A program made the position numbers and the translations under genes. A model generated the notes under the pieces. The model was given only the letters and a program-made list of their open reading frames with translations, searched no databases and was not told the DNA's origin. A stretch of 41,272 nt of DNA from Cetobacterium sp. UBA6069 (GTDB taxonomy: Bacteria; Fusobacteriota; Fusobacteriia; Fusobacteriales; Fusobacteriaceae). The number at the start of each line of letters is the position of its first letter. The first letter of the stretch is position 1. The stretch covers positions 1 through 41,272 of the forward strand of contig DIXX01000011.1 of NCBI GenBank assembly GCA_002428805.1. The letters run 5' to 3'. Shown piece after piece: positions 16,409 to 27,654 of the stretch.

Positions 16409-17263
16409 ATGAAAATTTTAGATGGTAAATACGTATCTCAAAAAGTTAGAGATTCTATAAAAAATGAGATAATTGAGATAAAAGAGAAAATGGGAAAGGT
16501 CCCAGGTTTGGCAGTAATACAAGCTGGAGACAATTTAGCATCTAAAATTTATGTTAATTCTAAAATAAAACAATGTGCTGAGGTAGGAATCGAGTCAAAA
16601 AACTTTATATTACCAGCAGATGTTACTGAAGAGGAACTTTTAAATAAAATAGATGAATTAAATAAAGATGATGCAATAGATGGTATTTTAGTTCAATTAC
16701 CATTACCAAATCATATAGATACACCAAAAGTTATAGAAAGTATTGATATTAATAAAGATGTAGATGGTTTTAAACCAGAAAATTTAGGTAAAGTTGTTTT
16801 AGGGGATGAAACTGCGTTAATATCTTGTACACCAGCAGGTATAATTAGATTGTTTCAAGAATATAAACTTGATTTAGAGGGGAAAGATGTTGTTGTTATA
16901 GGTAGAAGTAATATAGTAGGGAAACCAATGACAGCACTTTTAATAAATGAGGGAGCGACAGTTACTGTTTGTAATAGTAAAACAAAAAATCTTTCAGAAA
17001 AAACAAAAAATGCAGATGTTGTAATAGTAGCTATAGGAAGAGCCAACTTCTTAAAAGGGGATATGGTAAAAGATGGTGCTATAATAATAGATGTTGGAAT
17101 TAACAGAGATGAGAATAATAAAATCTGTGGAGATGTAGATTTTGAATCTGTAAAAGAAAAGGTATCGTATATAACACCTGTTCCAGGAGGAGTAGGACCA
17201 ATGACAATTGCGATGCTGTTAAATAATACATTAAAAGCATTTAAAATCGCAAAAAAAATATAG
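16409..17263 (+). CDS. folD: Bifunctional methylene-THF dehydrogenase/cyclohydrolase FolD
   Basis: FolD interconverts 5,10-methylene-, methenyl- and 10-formyl-tetrahydrofolate with NADP(H). The 284-residue length is normal. The catalytic lysine lies in SKIYVNSKIKQC (YxxxK). The substrate motif is DGILVQLPLPNHID, followed by CTPAGIIRLF, the nucleotide-binding GRSNIVGKPMTALL, and the C-terminal TPVPGGVGPMTIAMLL. It starts 2 bp after rex, so both should be cotranslated from one message. Its product feeds Fmt upstream and purine synthesis. Confidence 0.98.
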   Translation: MKILDGKYVSQKVRDSIKNEIIEIKEKMGKVPGLAVIQAGDNLASKIYVNSKIKQCAEVGIESKNFILPADVTEEELLNKIDELNKDDAIDGILVQLPLPNHIDTPKVIESIDINKDVDGFKPENLGKVVLGDETALISCTPAGIIRLFQEYKLDLEGKDVVVIGRSNIVGKPMTALLINEGATVTVCNSKTKNLSEKTKNADVVIVAIGRANFLKGDMVKDGAIIIDVGINRDENNKICGDVDFESVKEKVSYITPVPGGVGPMTIAMLLNNTLKAFKIAKKI

Positions 17264-17276
17264 GGGAGAGTTTAAG

Positions 17277-17717
17277 ATGGAGAAAAAAGAATTTTATATT
17301 GTTGATAAAAGAATATTACCAAACTCAATACAAAGCGTAATAAAAGTAAATGAGATTGTTCAAGCAGAAAGAATTTCAAAATATGAGGCTATAAAAAGAG
17401 TTGGAATAAGTAGAAGTACTTATTATAAATATAAAGATTATATAAAACCGTTCTTTGAAGGTGGAAAAGAAAAGGTATTCAGTATCTATTTATCTTTAGA
17501 AGATAAACCAGGAATTTTGGCAAGAGTGTTAGATATAATTGCAGGAGAGCAAATGAATATTTTAACAATTGTACAAAATATAGCTATCGATGGAATAAGT
17601 AGAGTAACGATATCAATTCAAACAACAGAAAATTTACTTAGAAAAATTGAAGAGATGTTAGAAAAAATCAGTTCACTAGAATTAGTAAAAGAGTTAAGAG
17701 TGATTGGAAGTAACTAA
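17277..17717 (+). CDS. UPF0735 ACT-domain protein (PheB-like)
   Basis: The 146-residue protein has an N-terminal helix-turn-helix-like region (SKYEAIKRVGISRSTYYKYK) and a C-terminal ACT domain (FSIYLSLEDKPGILARVLDI, then INIDG-type strands) as in the UPF0735/PheB family. ACT domains bind amino acids; Bacillus relatives have been named PheB, but a chorismate mutase or regulatory role is not proven. The two-domain layout suggests a small amino-acid-responsive DNA-binding protein, which is inference. The ATG at 17277 follows GGGGAGAG, and the gene lies 13 bp after folD and 9 bp before accB. Confidence 0.85.
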   Translation: MEKKEFYIVDKRILPNSIQSVIKVNEIVQAERISKYEAIKRVGISRSTYYKYKDYIKPFFEGGKEKVFSIYLSLEDKPGILARVLDIIAGEQMNILTIVQNIAIDGISRVTISIQTTENLLRKIEEMLEKISSLELVKELRVIGSN

Positions 17718-17726
17718 GGAGGAGCA

Positions 17727-18185
17727 ATGAAGTTGGATTTAGAAAGCATTAAAAAATTAGCTAAGAGTATAGAGGAGCATAATCTTTCTGAAATTAGTGT
17801 AGAAGTAAATGGAACAAAGCTTACAATGAAAAAAGAAGAAGCAAAAGATGAAGTGTGTGCTTCAACAGTAAAATACGTTGAACAAACAACTAAATTATCT
17901 AATGAAGCTTCTGTAGGTAATACGACTGAAGTTGCTGAATTAGTGGAAGAAGGAATGGAGATTTTATCACCAATGGTAGGAACATATTATTCAGCACCAT
18001 CACCAGACTCAGATGATTTTGTAAAAGTAGGGGATAGAATAGAAATCGGAGATACAGTATGTATCGTCGAAGCTATGAAAATGATGAATGAAGTAAAATC
18101 AACAGTAGCTGGAACCGTTATTTCATTAAAATCAGTAAATGGAAAAGCTGTTAAAAAAGGCGATGTATTATTTTTAGTAAAATAG
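17727..18185 (+). CDS. accB: Biotin carboxyl carrier protein of acetyl-CoA carboxylase
   Basis: AccB carries biotin between the carboxylase and transferase subunits of acetyl-CoA carboxylase, the first step of fatty acid synthesis. The 152-residue protein has the AccB N-terminal segment (LDLESIKKLAKSIEEHNLSE), a Thr/Glu-rich linker, and the biotinyl domain from about residue 72. The biotinylated lysine is in EAMKMMNEVKS, the ACC form of the motif. accC, accA and accD are not next to it, so a carrier for a biotin-dependent decarboxylase remains a weaker alternative. It is the last gene of the operon, before a terminator. Confidence 0.9.
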   Translation: MKLDLESIKKLAKSIEEHNLSEISVEVNGTKLTMKKEEAKDEVCASTVKYVEQTTKLSNEASVGNTTEVAELVEEGMEILSPMVGTYYSAPSPDSDDFVKVGDRIEIGDTVCIVEAMKMMNEVKSTVAGTVISLKSVNGKAVKKGDVLFLVK

Positions 18186-18212
18186 AGGAAAGCTATTAGC
18201 TTTCCTTTTTCT
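18186..18212 (+). terminator. Intrinsic terminator after accB
   Basis: GGAAAGCT (18187-18194) pairs with AGCTTTCC (18198-18205) around ATT, with a T run following. It ends the twelve-gene operon. Confidence 0.85.
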
Positions 18213-18230
18213 TCTTTGAAAGGCAGTGTG

Positions 18231-18259
18231 TTGTTTTTTATGGAGAATTATGGTAGAAT
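18231..18259 (+). promoter_or_regulatory. Promoter of the CNNM/CBS gene
   Basis: TTGTTT (18231-18236), a 17-bp spacer and TAGAAT (18254-18259) preceded by TGG form an extended -10 promoter just after the accB terminator. Confidence 0.65.
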
Positions 18260-18304
18260 ATATAAGTATTCAATTTAAAAAAATAAGGAAGGTGTATTGT
18301 AAAG

Positions 18305-19564
18305 TTGGACACGTATCGTGATATTATTATATTAATTGTATTAATTTTACTATCTGGTTTTTTCTCAGCCTCAGAAACAGCGTTAACCTCTTTTAAAACG
18401 ACAGATTTAGAAGATGTAGAGAAATCAAATAAAAAGACAGCACATTTATTGAAAAAATGGTTAAAGAGTCCGAATGAGATTTTAACAGGAATGCTATTAG
18501 GAAATAACATAGTAAATATTTTAGGATCATCTATAGCTACTGCATTAGCAATTAATATAATGGGAAATTCTCCTAGAAGTTTAGCTATTGTAACAGGAGT
18601 AATGACTGTTTTAATACTTATATTTGGAGAAATAACACCTAAAATTATGGCAAAAAACAATGCTAGATATTTTTCAAAAGTTGTTATAGGGCCGATATAT
18701 TATTTTGGTGTATTGATGAAACCATTAGTAAAAATATTGATGTGGACTTCAATTCTAATAGGAAGAATTTTAGGTGTTGAAGTAAAAACAGAAAGTATAA
18801 TGTTCACAGAAGAAGATTTAATCTCTTTTGTAAATGTTGGTGAAGCAGAGGGGATTATCGAAGAAGAGGAAAAAGAGATGATTCATTCTATAGTTGGATT
18901 AGGAGAAACTAGCGCTAAAGAGATAATGACTCCAAGAACTTCAATGTTTGCGGTAGAGGGAAATAAAACTTTAGATGATATTTGGGATGAGATGATTGAA
19001 GCTGGATTTTCAAGAATTCCAGTTTATGAAGAAACAATAGATAATATAATAGGAGTTTTATACACGAAAGATGTACTAAACTATTTAAAAGCAAATAGTA
19101 CAAATACCCAAGTGAAAGAATTAGTTAGAGAAGCTTATTATGTTCCAGAAACTAAATCAATAATTGAAATTCTTCAAGAATTTAAAAGTAAAAAAGTTCA
19201 TATAGCATTGGTATTAGATGAATATGGAGGAATTGGTGGAATCTTAACAATAGAAGATCTTTTAGAAGAGATTGTTGGAGAGATTCGTGATGAGTTTGAT
19301 CATGAAGAAGAGGAAACAATAAAAGAGATTGATGAGAATAGATACGAAGTTGATGCAATGTTGGATATAGAAACAATAAATAAAAATTTAAGTATTGAGC
19401 TTCCTATATCAGAAGATTATGAAAGTTTAGGTGGTTTACTTATGTCTGAACTTGGAAAAATACCATCGATTGGAGATATTGTTGAATTTGAAGATGTAAA
19501 ACTAGTTGTAGTAGAAGTTGAAAAGATGAGAGTGTCTAAGGTAGAGATACAAAGAGGGGAATAG
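18305..19564 (+). CDS. CNNM/CBS/CorC_HlyC membrane protein (hemolysin C/CorC-like family)
   Basis: The 419-residue inner-membrane protein has a CNNM (DUF21) transmembrane domain at residues 1-180 (LLSGFFSASETALTSF, GMLLGNNIVNILGSSIATA, IFGEITPKIMAKNN), two CBS domains at about 200-330 (MTPRTSMFAVEGNKTLDDIW and VLDEYGGIGGILTIEDLLEE), and a C-terminal CorC_HlyC domain. Relatives are linked to Mg2+ or Na+ transport; the hemolysin name is historical. The start is TTG 18305: there is no nearer ATG before residue 63, and GGAAGGTG lies 10-12 nt upstream. It is followed after 1 bp by a DUF502 gene. Confidence 0.9.
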   Translation: MDTYRDIIILIVLILLSGFFSASETALTSFKTTDLEDVEKSNKKTAHLLKKWLKSPNEILTGMLLGNNIVNILGSSIATALAINIMGNSPRSLAIVTGVMTVLILIFGEITPKIMAKNNARYFSKVVIGPIYYFGVLMKPLVKILMWTSILIGRILGVEVKTESIMFTEEDLISFVNVGEAEGIIEEEEKEMIHSIVGLGETSAKEIMTPRTSMFAVEGNKTLDDIWDEMIEAGFSRIPVYEETIDNIIGVLYTKDVLNYLKANSTNTQVKELVREAYYVPETKSIIEILQEFKSKKVHIALVLDEYGGIGGILTIEDLLEEIVGEIRDEFDHEEEETIKEIDENRYEVDAMLDIETINKNLSIELPISEDYESLGGLLMSELGKIPSIGDIVEFEDVKLVVVEVEKMRVSKVEIQRGE

Positions 19565-19565
19565 G

Positions 19566-20225
19566 ATGAAAAGAGTAAAAGCCAGTTTCTACAGTGGTTT
19601 AATTGCGATATTACCGATAGTTATCACAGTATACATATTTAACTGGATATTTCAGATATTCTTAAATCTACTTCAAGACTCTTTTGTAACAGTAGCAATT
19701 AGAAGTTTAGTAATACAAGCAGGCTTGGGTAAAGAACAAGATCTGCATTTATATACACAAATATTAATAAATGTATTGTCTTTTGTAACTGTTGTTTTGA
19801 CATTAATAATAATTGGAACTGCAATGAGGATATTTTTATTCAAAAAGTTAGGTTCTTTTTTGAATAATTTACTAGTTAAAATTCCGTTGTTTAGTCAAAT
19901 ATATAGTACAATAACACAAATAATATCTTTATTTGCTTCAGATAGGCAAAAATCATACCAGAAAGTTGTCATGTTTGAATATCCTAGAAGAGGAGTTTAT
20001 AGCATAGGTTTTATGACTGCTAATAGTAATCATTTAGCTGAAGAGATAACACAAGAGGAGATGTGTAATATATTTTTACCAACTTCACCTAATCCTACAT
20101 CAGGGATGTTTATAATATTAAAAAAATCGGAAGTAAAAATTTTAGATATAAAAGTAGATGATGCAATAAAGCTTATAATTTCAGGAGGAGTAATATTACC
20201 ACCAAATAATAAAAAGGAGAACTAG
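19566..20225 (+). CDS. DUF502 family membrane protein
   Basis: The 219-residue protein starts KRVKASFYSGLIAILPIVIT, the DUF502 signature, with transmembrane helices at about residues 9-33 and 65-90. Between the second helix and the C-terminus is a soluble domain with VMFEYPRRGVYSIGFMT and PTSPNPTSGMFIILKKSEV, both conserved in the family. The molecular function is unknown to me. The stop codon abuts the ATG of the next gene (TAGATG), so the pair is coupled. Confidence 0.9.
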   Translation: MKRVKASFYSGLIAILPIVITVYIFNWIFQIFLNLLQDSFVTVAIRSLVIQAGLGKEQDLHLYTQILINVLSFVTVVLTLIIIGTAMRIFLFKKLGSFLNNLLVKIPLFSQIYSTITQIISLFASDRQKSYQKVVMFEYPRRGVYSIGFMTANSNHLAEEITQEEMCNIFLPTSPNPTSGMFIILKKSEVKILDIKVDDAIKLIISGGVILPPNNKKEN

Positions 20226-21014
20226 ATGTATAAATATCTTTTTTTAGTTTTTATATTCATTGGGTGTAGCAATAATAGATTAATAGAGAATAAGAAAAAA
20301 CCTGAAACAAAGGATGAAAAATATTTATTACTCAAAGGTGCTAATTTATATTCTTTAGGGAAAAAAAGTGCAGCTTTGTCAACTTATGAAGAAATTTTAA
20401 GAATAAATAGTAAAAATTCAGAAGCTTTAAGAGAAAAAGCAATTATAGAAGGTCAACTTGGAAATAAAACTCAAGCTGAAAAAGATTTAACTAAAGCGTT
20501 GAGTTTAGATCCTAAAGATAACTTAACTTTAAAAAATTTAGGATATTTGAATTTTGAAAAAAAGAACTATAAGAAAAGTTTAGAATATTTAAATAAAGTA
20601 TCACTAGATTTTAGAGATGATCAAGATTACTTTATCTTAGGGTACATCGAGTTTCTAAATGGAAATTATTTGAACTCTCTAAAATATTATGAAGGTGTTA
20701 AAGATGAGGATATTTTTAATAATGATTTATTTTTTGATTCATATCTTAATAACTTAGAAAAAATAGATACTTTAAACGGGGATATATTTTTTAAGATAGA
20801 GGATAAAATTAAAAAAAATAAATTTAATACGATTAAACTTTCTAAATTTTATAGCAACTCTCTAAACAGAGATGATCTATCAGAAAGAGTTCTTAAAAGT
20901 TATTTAACTTATAATAAAGTAGATCAAGATATAATAAATAAACTAGTAAAATTATACTATAAAAATGGAGATAAAGAAAAAGTAAAAAGAGCTTTAAATT
21001 TAATTTCAAATTAA
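20226..21014 (+). CDS. TPR-repeat lipoprotein
   Basis: The 262-residue protein has a short lipoprotein signal with lipobox FIGC (Cys14). Tetratricopeptide units follow: AALSTYEEILRINSKNSEAL, AEKDLTKALSLDPKDNLTLK, YKKSLEYLNKV and NYLNSLKYYEGV. Such proteins act as scaffolds at a membrane face; the partner is unknown. It starts directly after DUF502 and lies 55 bp before apt. The second half is Asn/Lys-rich and less regular. Confidence 0.85.
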   Translation: MYKYLFLVFIFIGCSNNRLIENKKKPETKDEKYLLLKGANLYSLGKKSAALSTYEEILRINSKNSEALREKAIIEGQLGNKTQAEKDLTKALSLDPKDNLTLKNLGYLNFEKKNYKKSLEYLNKVSLDFRDDQDYFILGYIEFLNGNYLNSLKYYEGVKDEDIFNNDLFFDSYLNNLEKIDTLNGDIFFKIEDKIKKNKFNTIKLSKFYSNSLNRDDLSERVLKSYLTYNKVDQDIINKLVKLYYKNGDKEKVKRALNLISN

Positions 21015-21069
21015 TATAGATAATTATATATAAATAAACTTAAAAAGAGTAAGATTCAGGAGGATTTAA

Positions 21070-21582
21070 ATGGATTTAAAAAAATATGTAGCATTAGTTG
21101 AGGATTATCCAAAACCAGGAATAAAGTTTAGAGATATCACTCCTCTAATGGGAAATGGTGAAGCTTATAAATATGCAACAGATAAAGTTGTAGAGTTTGC
21201 AAAAGATCATAACATAGACTTAGTAGTAGGACCAGAAGCAAGAGGATTTATCTTCGGATGTCCAGTATCATACGCTTTAGGTGTTGGATTTGCTCCAGTT
21301 AGAAAGCCAGGAAAGTTACCAAGAGAAGTTATTGAATATGCTTACGATTTAGAGTACGGTTCAAATGTTTTATGTATGCATAAAGATTCAGTAAAGCCAG
21401 GACAAAGAGTTTTAATCGTTGATGATTTATTAGCGACTGGTGGAACTATAGAAGCTACAGTAAAGTTAATTGAAGAATTAGGTGGAGTAGTTGCAGGATT
21501 AGCATTTTTAATCGAACTTGAAGACCTAAAAGGTAAAGAGAAATTAGAAGGATATCCAGTATTAACTTTAATGAAGTATTAA
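21070..21582 (+). CDS. apt: Adenine phosphoribosyltransferase
   Basis: Apt salvages adenine to AMP with PRPP. The 170-residue length is standard. The sequence shows [15 protein letters not shown] at the N-terminus, [20 protein letters not shown], and the PRPP-binding motif [14 protein letters not shown]. The ATG at 21070 follows AGGAGG. It lies just upstream of the (p)ppGpp synthetase gene; apt next to rsh is common in bacteria and ties purine salvage to alarmone control. TTC, GAC and TAC codons are used more than in the TPR gene before it. Confidence 0.98.
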   Translation: MDLKKYVALVEDYPKPGIKFRDITPLMGNGEAYKYATDKVVEFAKDHNIDLVVGPEARGFIFGCPVSYALGVGFAPVRKPGKLPREVIEYAYDLEYGSNVLCMHKDSVKPGQRVLIVDDLLATGGTIEATVKLIEELGGVVAGLAFLIELEDLKGKEKLEGYPVLTLMKY

Positions 21583-21591
21583 TAACTTTTG

Positions 21592-21620
21592 AGGCGGCAC
21601 AAAGTTGTGTCGCCTTATTT
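21592..21620 (+). terminator. Hairpin after apt (weak terminator)
   Basis: AGGCGGCACA (21592-21601) pairs with TGTGTCGCCT (21606-21615), one G-T wobble, loop AAGT. The following TATTTG is a poor T tract, so termination may be partial. Confidence 0.55.
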
Positions 21621-21621
21621 G

Positions 21622-21627
21622 TATAAT
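21622..21627 (+). promoter_or_regulatory. Possible -10 element before rsh
   Basis: A perfect TATAAT lies 20 nt before the ATG at 21648, after the apt hairpin. No good -35 is seen at 16-18 bp, so this is only a candidate. Confidence 0.3.
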
Positions 21628-21647
21628 CTTATAGAAAGAGGTGTATT

Positions 21648-23828
21648 ATGAAATATTGGCAAGAGATAGAAAGTGAAATAGATAAGCATAATTTAAAAGT
21701 AGACAAAGAAAAGATTAAAATGGCTTTCTTTTTTGCAGAAGAATGCCATATAGGACAATACAGAAAATCAGGTGACAGCTATATAATACATCCTGTAGAA
21801 GTAACTAAAATATTAATAGATATGAAAATGGATACAGATGGAATAGTTGCAGGAATACTTCATGATATAGTAGAAGATACTCTAATAACAATAGCAGATA
21901 TAAAATATAATTTTGGTGATGAAGTTGCTCACCTTGTAGATGGAGTTACAAAACTAGATCACTTACCAAATGGAACTAAGAAGCAGGATGAAAATATAAG
22001 AAAAATGATAATAGCTATGGCTAAAGATGTTAGAGTTATTATTATAAAATTGGCGGATAGACTTCATAATATGAGAACATTAAAGTTTATGCCCGCAGAA
22101 AAACAGAAAAGAATAGCTCATGAAACACTTTCAATATATGCTCCACTAGCTCATAGGCTAGGAATAGCAAAAATAAAGTGGGAATTAGAAGATATGTCGT
22201 TATACTATTTAGAACCTGAAAAATATAAAGATATAAAAGCTTTGATTGATGAGAAAAAAGATGAGAGAAAAAAATATTTAGAAGATATGGTAAATAATAT
22301 AAGTCGTCTTTTAAATGAAGTTCAAATTTACGGTAATGTTAGAGGAAGATTCAAACATTTTTATAGTATATATAAAAAAATGTTTGAAAAAGGAAAAGAC
22401 TTTGATGGAATATATGATTTAATAGGTATTAGAATAATTTTAGATACTGAAGCGGAATGTTACAATACTTTAGGTGTAATACATAGTAATTATAGACCTG
22501 TTCCAGGGAGATTTAAAGATTATATTGCAGTTCCCAAATCAAATAACTATCAATCTATTCATACAACAATAGTTGGCCCTTTAGGAAAATTTGTTGAAAT
22601 TCAAATTAGAACAGAAAGTATGGATAGAGTTGCAGAAGAGGGTGTTGCTGCTCATTGGAGTTATAAAGAAAACAAAAAAATTAGTAAAAAAGATCAAGTT
22701 TATGGTTGGTTAAGAAATATAGTTGAGCTAAATCAAGGAGCTGAAAATACAGAGGAATTCATAAGAGAGGTTACTGGAGATATTGTTAAAGAAACAGTAT
22801 TTGTATTTTCTCCCAAAGGAGATGTTGTAGAGTTAGCTCAGGGTGCAACACCTATAGATTTTGCTTTTAATATTCATACAGAGATTGGAATTAAATGTAT
22901 TGGAGCAAAAGTAAATGGAAGAATTGTTCCACTAGATTACAAATTAAATAATGGTGATAGAGTTGAAGTGATAACCTCAAAAACTGCAAAAGGTCCAGGG
23001 AATGATTGGTTAGATATTGTTGCAACTCAAAGTGCAAAGAGTAAAATAAAGAAATGGTTGAAAGATCAAAAATTAGATGAAAATATAAAGTTAGGTAAAG
23101 AACTAATCGAAAAAGAGTTATTGAAATTGGGAATAACTCTAAAAGAGTTTGAAGAGGGTGCTGTTTTAAAGAAACATTTAGAGAAGCATAATATACCTAC
23201 ACTAAATGATTTTTATTTCCATATGGGAGAAACAAAAAGTAAAGTTGATGTAGTTATAGCTAAAATAAAAATAGAGCAAGATAAAAATAGAGCCTTAGAA
23301 GAAACAACTTTAGAAGATTTTATAAAAGAACCTAGCAAGAAAAAATCAGCTAAAAAAGATGATCAAGGAATTGTGATAGATGGGACAGAAAATACATTAA
23401 TAAGATTTGCAAGATGCTGTACTCCATTACCTGGAGATGATATAAGTGGATATGTTACAAAATTGACAGGAATAGCAATTCATAGAAAAGATTGTCCAAA
23501 CTATTTGGCAATGGTAAATCACGATCCAGCGAGGGTTATAGACGTCCATTGGGATGAGAAGCTGTTAAAAACACCATCTAAAAAAAGTAAATATACTTTT
23601 GTTTTTACTATTAGAGCTTTTGATAGACAGAGCATTTTAATGGATGTAGTTACAACAATTTCAAATCATAAGATAAATGTATTATCTTTAAACTCTCATA
23701 ATATAAAAAAAGGATTAGATACAATAGCGGTTATTAAAGCAACAGTTGAATTGAATAATAAAGATGAATATAAGCAGTTAGTTAATCATCTTTTAAAAAT
23801 AAAAGATGTTATATCAGTAGATAGATAG
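21648..23828 (+). CDS. Bifunctional (p)ppGpp synthetase/hydrolase (RelA/SpoT homologue)
   Basis: The 726-residue enzyme makes and degrades the stringent-response alarmone (p)ppGpp. Domains in order: HD hydrolase (about 20-180, with YIIHPVEVTKIL and ILHDIVEDT), synthetase (about 235-350, with IYDLIGIRIILDTEAECY, VPKSNNYQSIHTTIVGP and EIQIRTESMDRVAEEGVAAH), TGS (about 385-445, VFVFSPKGDVVELAQGATP), a conserved-Cys region (RFARCCTPLPGDDISGYVT), and a C-terminal ACT domain. The HD residues look intact, so it should be bifunctional like Rel/SpoT. The ATG at 21648 follows AGAGGTG. apt precedes it and tgt follows by 9 bp. Confidence 0.96.
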   Translation: MKYWQEIESEIDKHNLKVDKEKIKMAFFFAEECHIGQYRKSGDSYIIHPVEVTKILIDMKMDTDGIVAGILHDIVEDTLITIADIKYNFGDEVAHLVDGVTKLDHLPNGTKKQDENIRKMIIAMAKDVRVIIIKLADRLHNMRTLKFMPAEKQKRIAHETLSIYAPLAHRLGIAKIKWELEDMSLYYLEPEKYKDIKALIDEKKDERKKYLEDMVNNISRLLNEVQIYGNVRGRFKHFYSIYKKMFEKGKDFDGIYDLIGIRIILDTEAECYNTLGVIHSNYRPVPGRFKDYIAVPKSNNYQSIHTTIVGPLGKFVEIQIRTESMDRVAEEGVAAHWSYKENKKISKKDQVYGWLRNIVELNQGAENTEEFIREVTGDIVKETVFVFSPKGDVVELAQGATPIDFAFNIHTEIGIKCIGAKVNGRIVPLDYKLNNGDRVEVITSKTAKGPGNDWLDIVATQSAKSKIKKWLKDQKLDENIKLGKELIEKELLKLGITLKEFEEGAVLKKHLEKHNIPTLNDFYFHMGETKSKVDVVIAKIKIEQDKNRALEETTLEDFIKEPSKKKSAKKDDQGIVIDGTENTLIRFARCCTPLPGDDISGYVTKLTGIAIHRKDCPNYLAMVNHDPARVIDVHWDEKLLKTPSKKSKYTFVFTIRAFDRQSILMDVVTTISNHKINVLSLNSHNIKKGLDTIAVIKATVELNNKDEYKQLVNHLLKIKDVISVDR

Positions 23829-25002
<1,174 letters not shown>

Positions 25003-25004
<2 letters not shown>

Positions 25005-25032
25005 AAAATGGGCTTAGCTTAGCCCATTTTTT
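25003..25032. terminator. Bidirectional terminator between tgt and the convergent operon
   Basis: AAAAAATGGGCT (25003-25014) pairs with AGCCCATTTTTT (25021-25032) around TAGCTT. Both strands end in six T. It overlaps the tgt stop codon and lies 12 bp from the end of the convergent gene. Confidence 0.88.
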
Positions 25033-25043
25033 ATTACAAAAAA

Positions 25044-25256
25044 TCAAATATTTTCTTTTGTAAACTTCAATTTAAATTCATCTTCTGATCTGACAAAAAG
25101 CATCTCATTTCCATCTGAATCTAAAACTTTTTCAGAGAAAACTCTATAAAGATACATTTTTTGTCCATCTTGCTCGTTAGTACAATTTAAAATATTATAA
25201 TTTAAAACCTCATAAAGTTTTCCATTTTTATTGTTTTTCCAAAGCTCTTTATTCAT
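25044..25256 (-). CDS. Small DUF1653-like protein
   Basis: The 70-residue protein has the pattern LWKNNKNGKLYEVLNYNILN, then YLYRVFSEK, then FVRSEDEFKLKF. This recalls DUF1653 proteins, which have a YxVL strand, a tyrosine-rich strand and an xVRxxxxF end. The match is by eye and partial. It starts 9 bp after the ansA stop and is the last gene of the minus-strand operon, close to the bidirectional terminator. GGAGTGTT lies before the ATG. No function is known to me. Confidence 0.6.
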   Translation of the reverse strand: MNKELWKNNKNGKLYEVLNYNILNCTNEQDGQKMYLYRVFSEKVLDSDGNEMLFVRSEDEFKLKFTKENI

Positions 25257-25265
25257 AACACTCCT

Positions 25266-26297
25266 TCAAGCGGTTATTTCACCGCATAAATCCGTTTCCA
25301 TATATAATTTAATATCTTCAGTAGAAAGATTTTTTCCTAGAAGATACATAAGTTTTGTGATAGCAGCTTCAGGAGTCATATCTCCACCACTTATAACACC
25401 GATTTTTTTTAAGGCACTACTAGCTTCATAAAGACCCATTTTAACTGCTCCAGTAGCACATTGACTTATATTAACAACAACAACTCCAGAACTTATAATC
25501 GCTTTCAGAGTTGCTATAAATGATTCGGTTGTAGGAGCATTTCCGTTTCCATAAGTTTTTAAAATAACTCCTTTTATTTCAGGATGAGTTTCTACAAGAG
25601 TTTTAATATAAAGAGGATTCATTCCAGGAAAGATTTCAACTATAAGAACATTAGTATTTATAGATGGATCGATATAGAACTCTTTTTTGGGCATATCTAA
25701 AACTCTTTTATCAGTAATTTTTATTTCACATCCGATTTCACCTAAAGGTCTATAGTTAGGTGAAGAGAATCCAAAATAGTTAGTTGCATCAATTTTTCTA
25801 GCACGGTTTCCTCTTAAAAGCTCATCTCTAAAGCAGATAGTTACCTCAGGAATACTTTTAACACCATAAATTCTGTTACCAGCTATTTGAATAGACGTGA
25901 TCAAATTCTGAAGAGCATCACTTCTAGGTGTAACTAATGGAACTTGAGACCCAGTAAGAACAACAGGTTTATCAAGATTCTTAAGCATAAATGATAGTGC
26001 TGAAGCTGTGAATGCCATAGTGTCAGTTCCGTGTAAAATAACAAATCCTCTATAAGAATAGTAGTTTTGTTCAATTATTTTTACGATATCCATCCAAATT
26101 TCAGGATTCATATCTGAAGAATCAATCAAAGTTGGAATTTGACAGTAATCAGCTGGAAATTTCTCTAATAATGGATGGTTATTAGAAACCTCAAACCAAC
26201 TTTTTGCAGGCCTTAAAGGGCTGTTAGGATTATTTTCCTCACTATTAACCATACCAATGGTACCCCCAGTGTTTATAATAAGAATTTTTTCTAACAT
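25266..26297 (-). CDS. ansA: L-asparaginase, type I (cytoplasmic)
   Basis: The enzyme hydrolyses asparagine to aspartate and ammonia. The 343-residue protein starts MLEKILIINTGGTIGM with the first catalytic threonine in NTGGTIG and has the second in ILHGTDTMAFTASALSFML. There is no signal peptide, so it is the cytoplasmic AnsA type rather than the periplasmic AnsB type. QVPLVTPRSDALQNLI is another family block. The ATG at 26297 follows AGGAGGAG. It is downstream of purA, which uses aspartate, and a hairpin lies between them. Confidence 0.93.
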   Translation of the reverse strand: MLEKILIINTGGTIGMVNSEENNPNSPLRPAKSWFEVSNNHPLLEKFPADYCQIPTLIDSSDMNPEIWMDIVKIIEQNYYSYRGFVILHGTDTMAFTASALSFMLKNLDKPVVLTGSQVPLVTPRSDALQNLITSIQIAGNRIYGVKSIPEVTICFRDELLRGNRARKIDATNYFGFSSPNYRPLGEIGCEIKITDKRVLDMPKKEFYIDPSINTNVLIVEIFPGMNPLYIKTLVETHPEIKGVILKTYGNGNAPTTESFIATLKAIISSGVVVVNISQCATGAVKMGLYEASSALKKIGVISGGDMTPEAAITKLMYLLGKNLSTEDIKLYMETDLCGEITA

Positions 26298-26313
26298 TTA
26301 ACTCCTCCTAAAC

Positions 26314-26341
26314 GTAATCCCCTAGTTACCTAGGGGATTAC
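26314..26341. terminator. Intercistronic hairpin between purA and ansA
   Basis: A perfect 12-bp stem (26314-26325 with 26330-26341) has a 4-nt loop TTAC. In the direction of purA and ansA transcription no T run follows; the T run is on the other strand. It may act as a weak terminator, a stability element or a processing site. Confidence 0.5.
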
Positions 26342-26349
26342 AGTTTTTA

Positions 26350-27630
<1,281 letters not shown>

Positions 27631-27654
27631 TTAAATACCTCCATGTATTATTCG

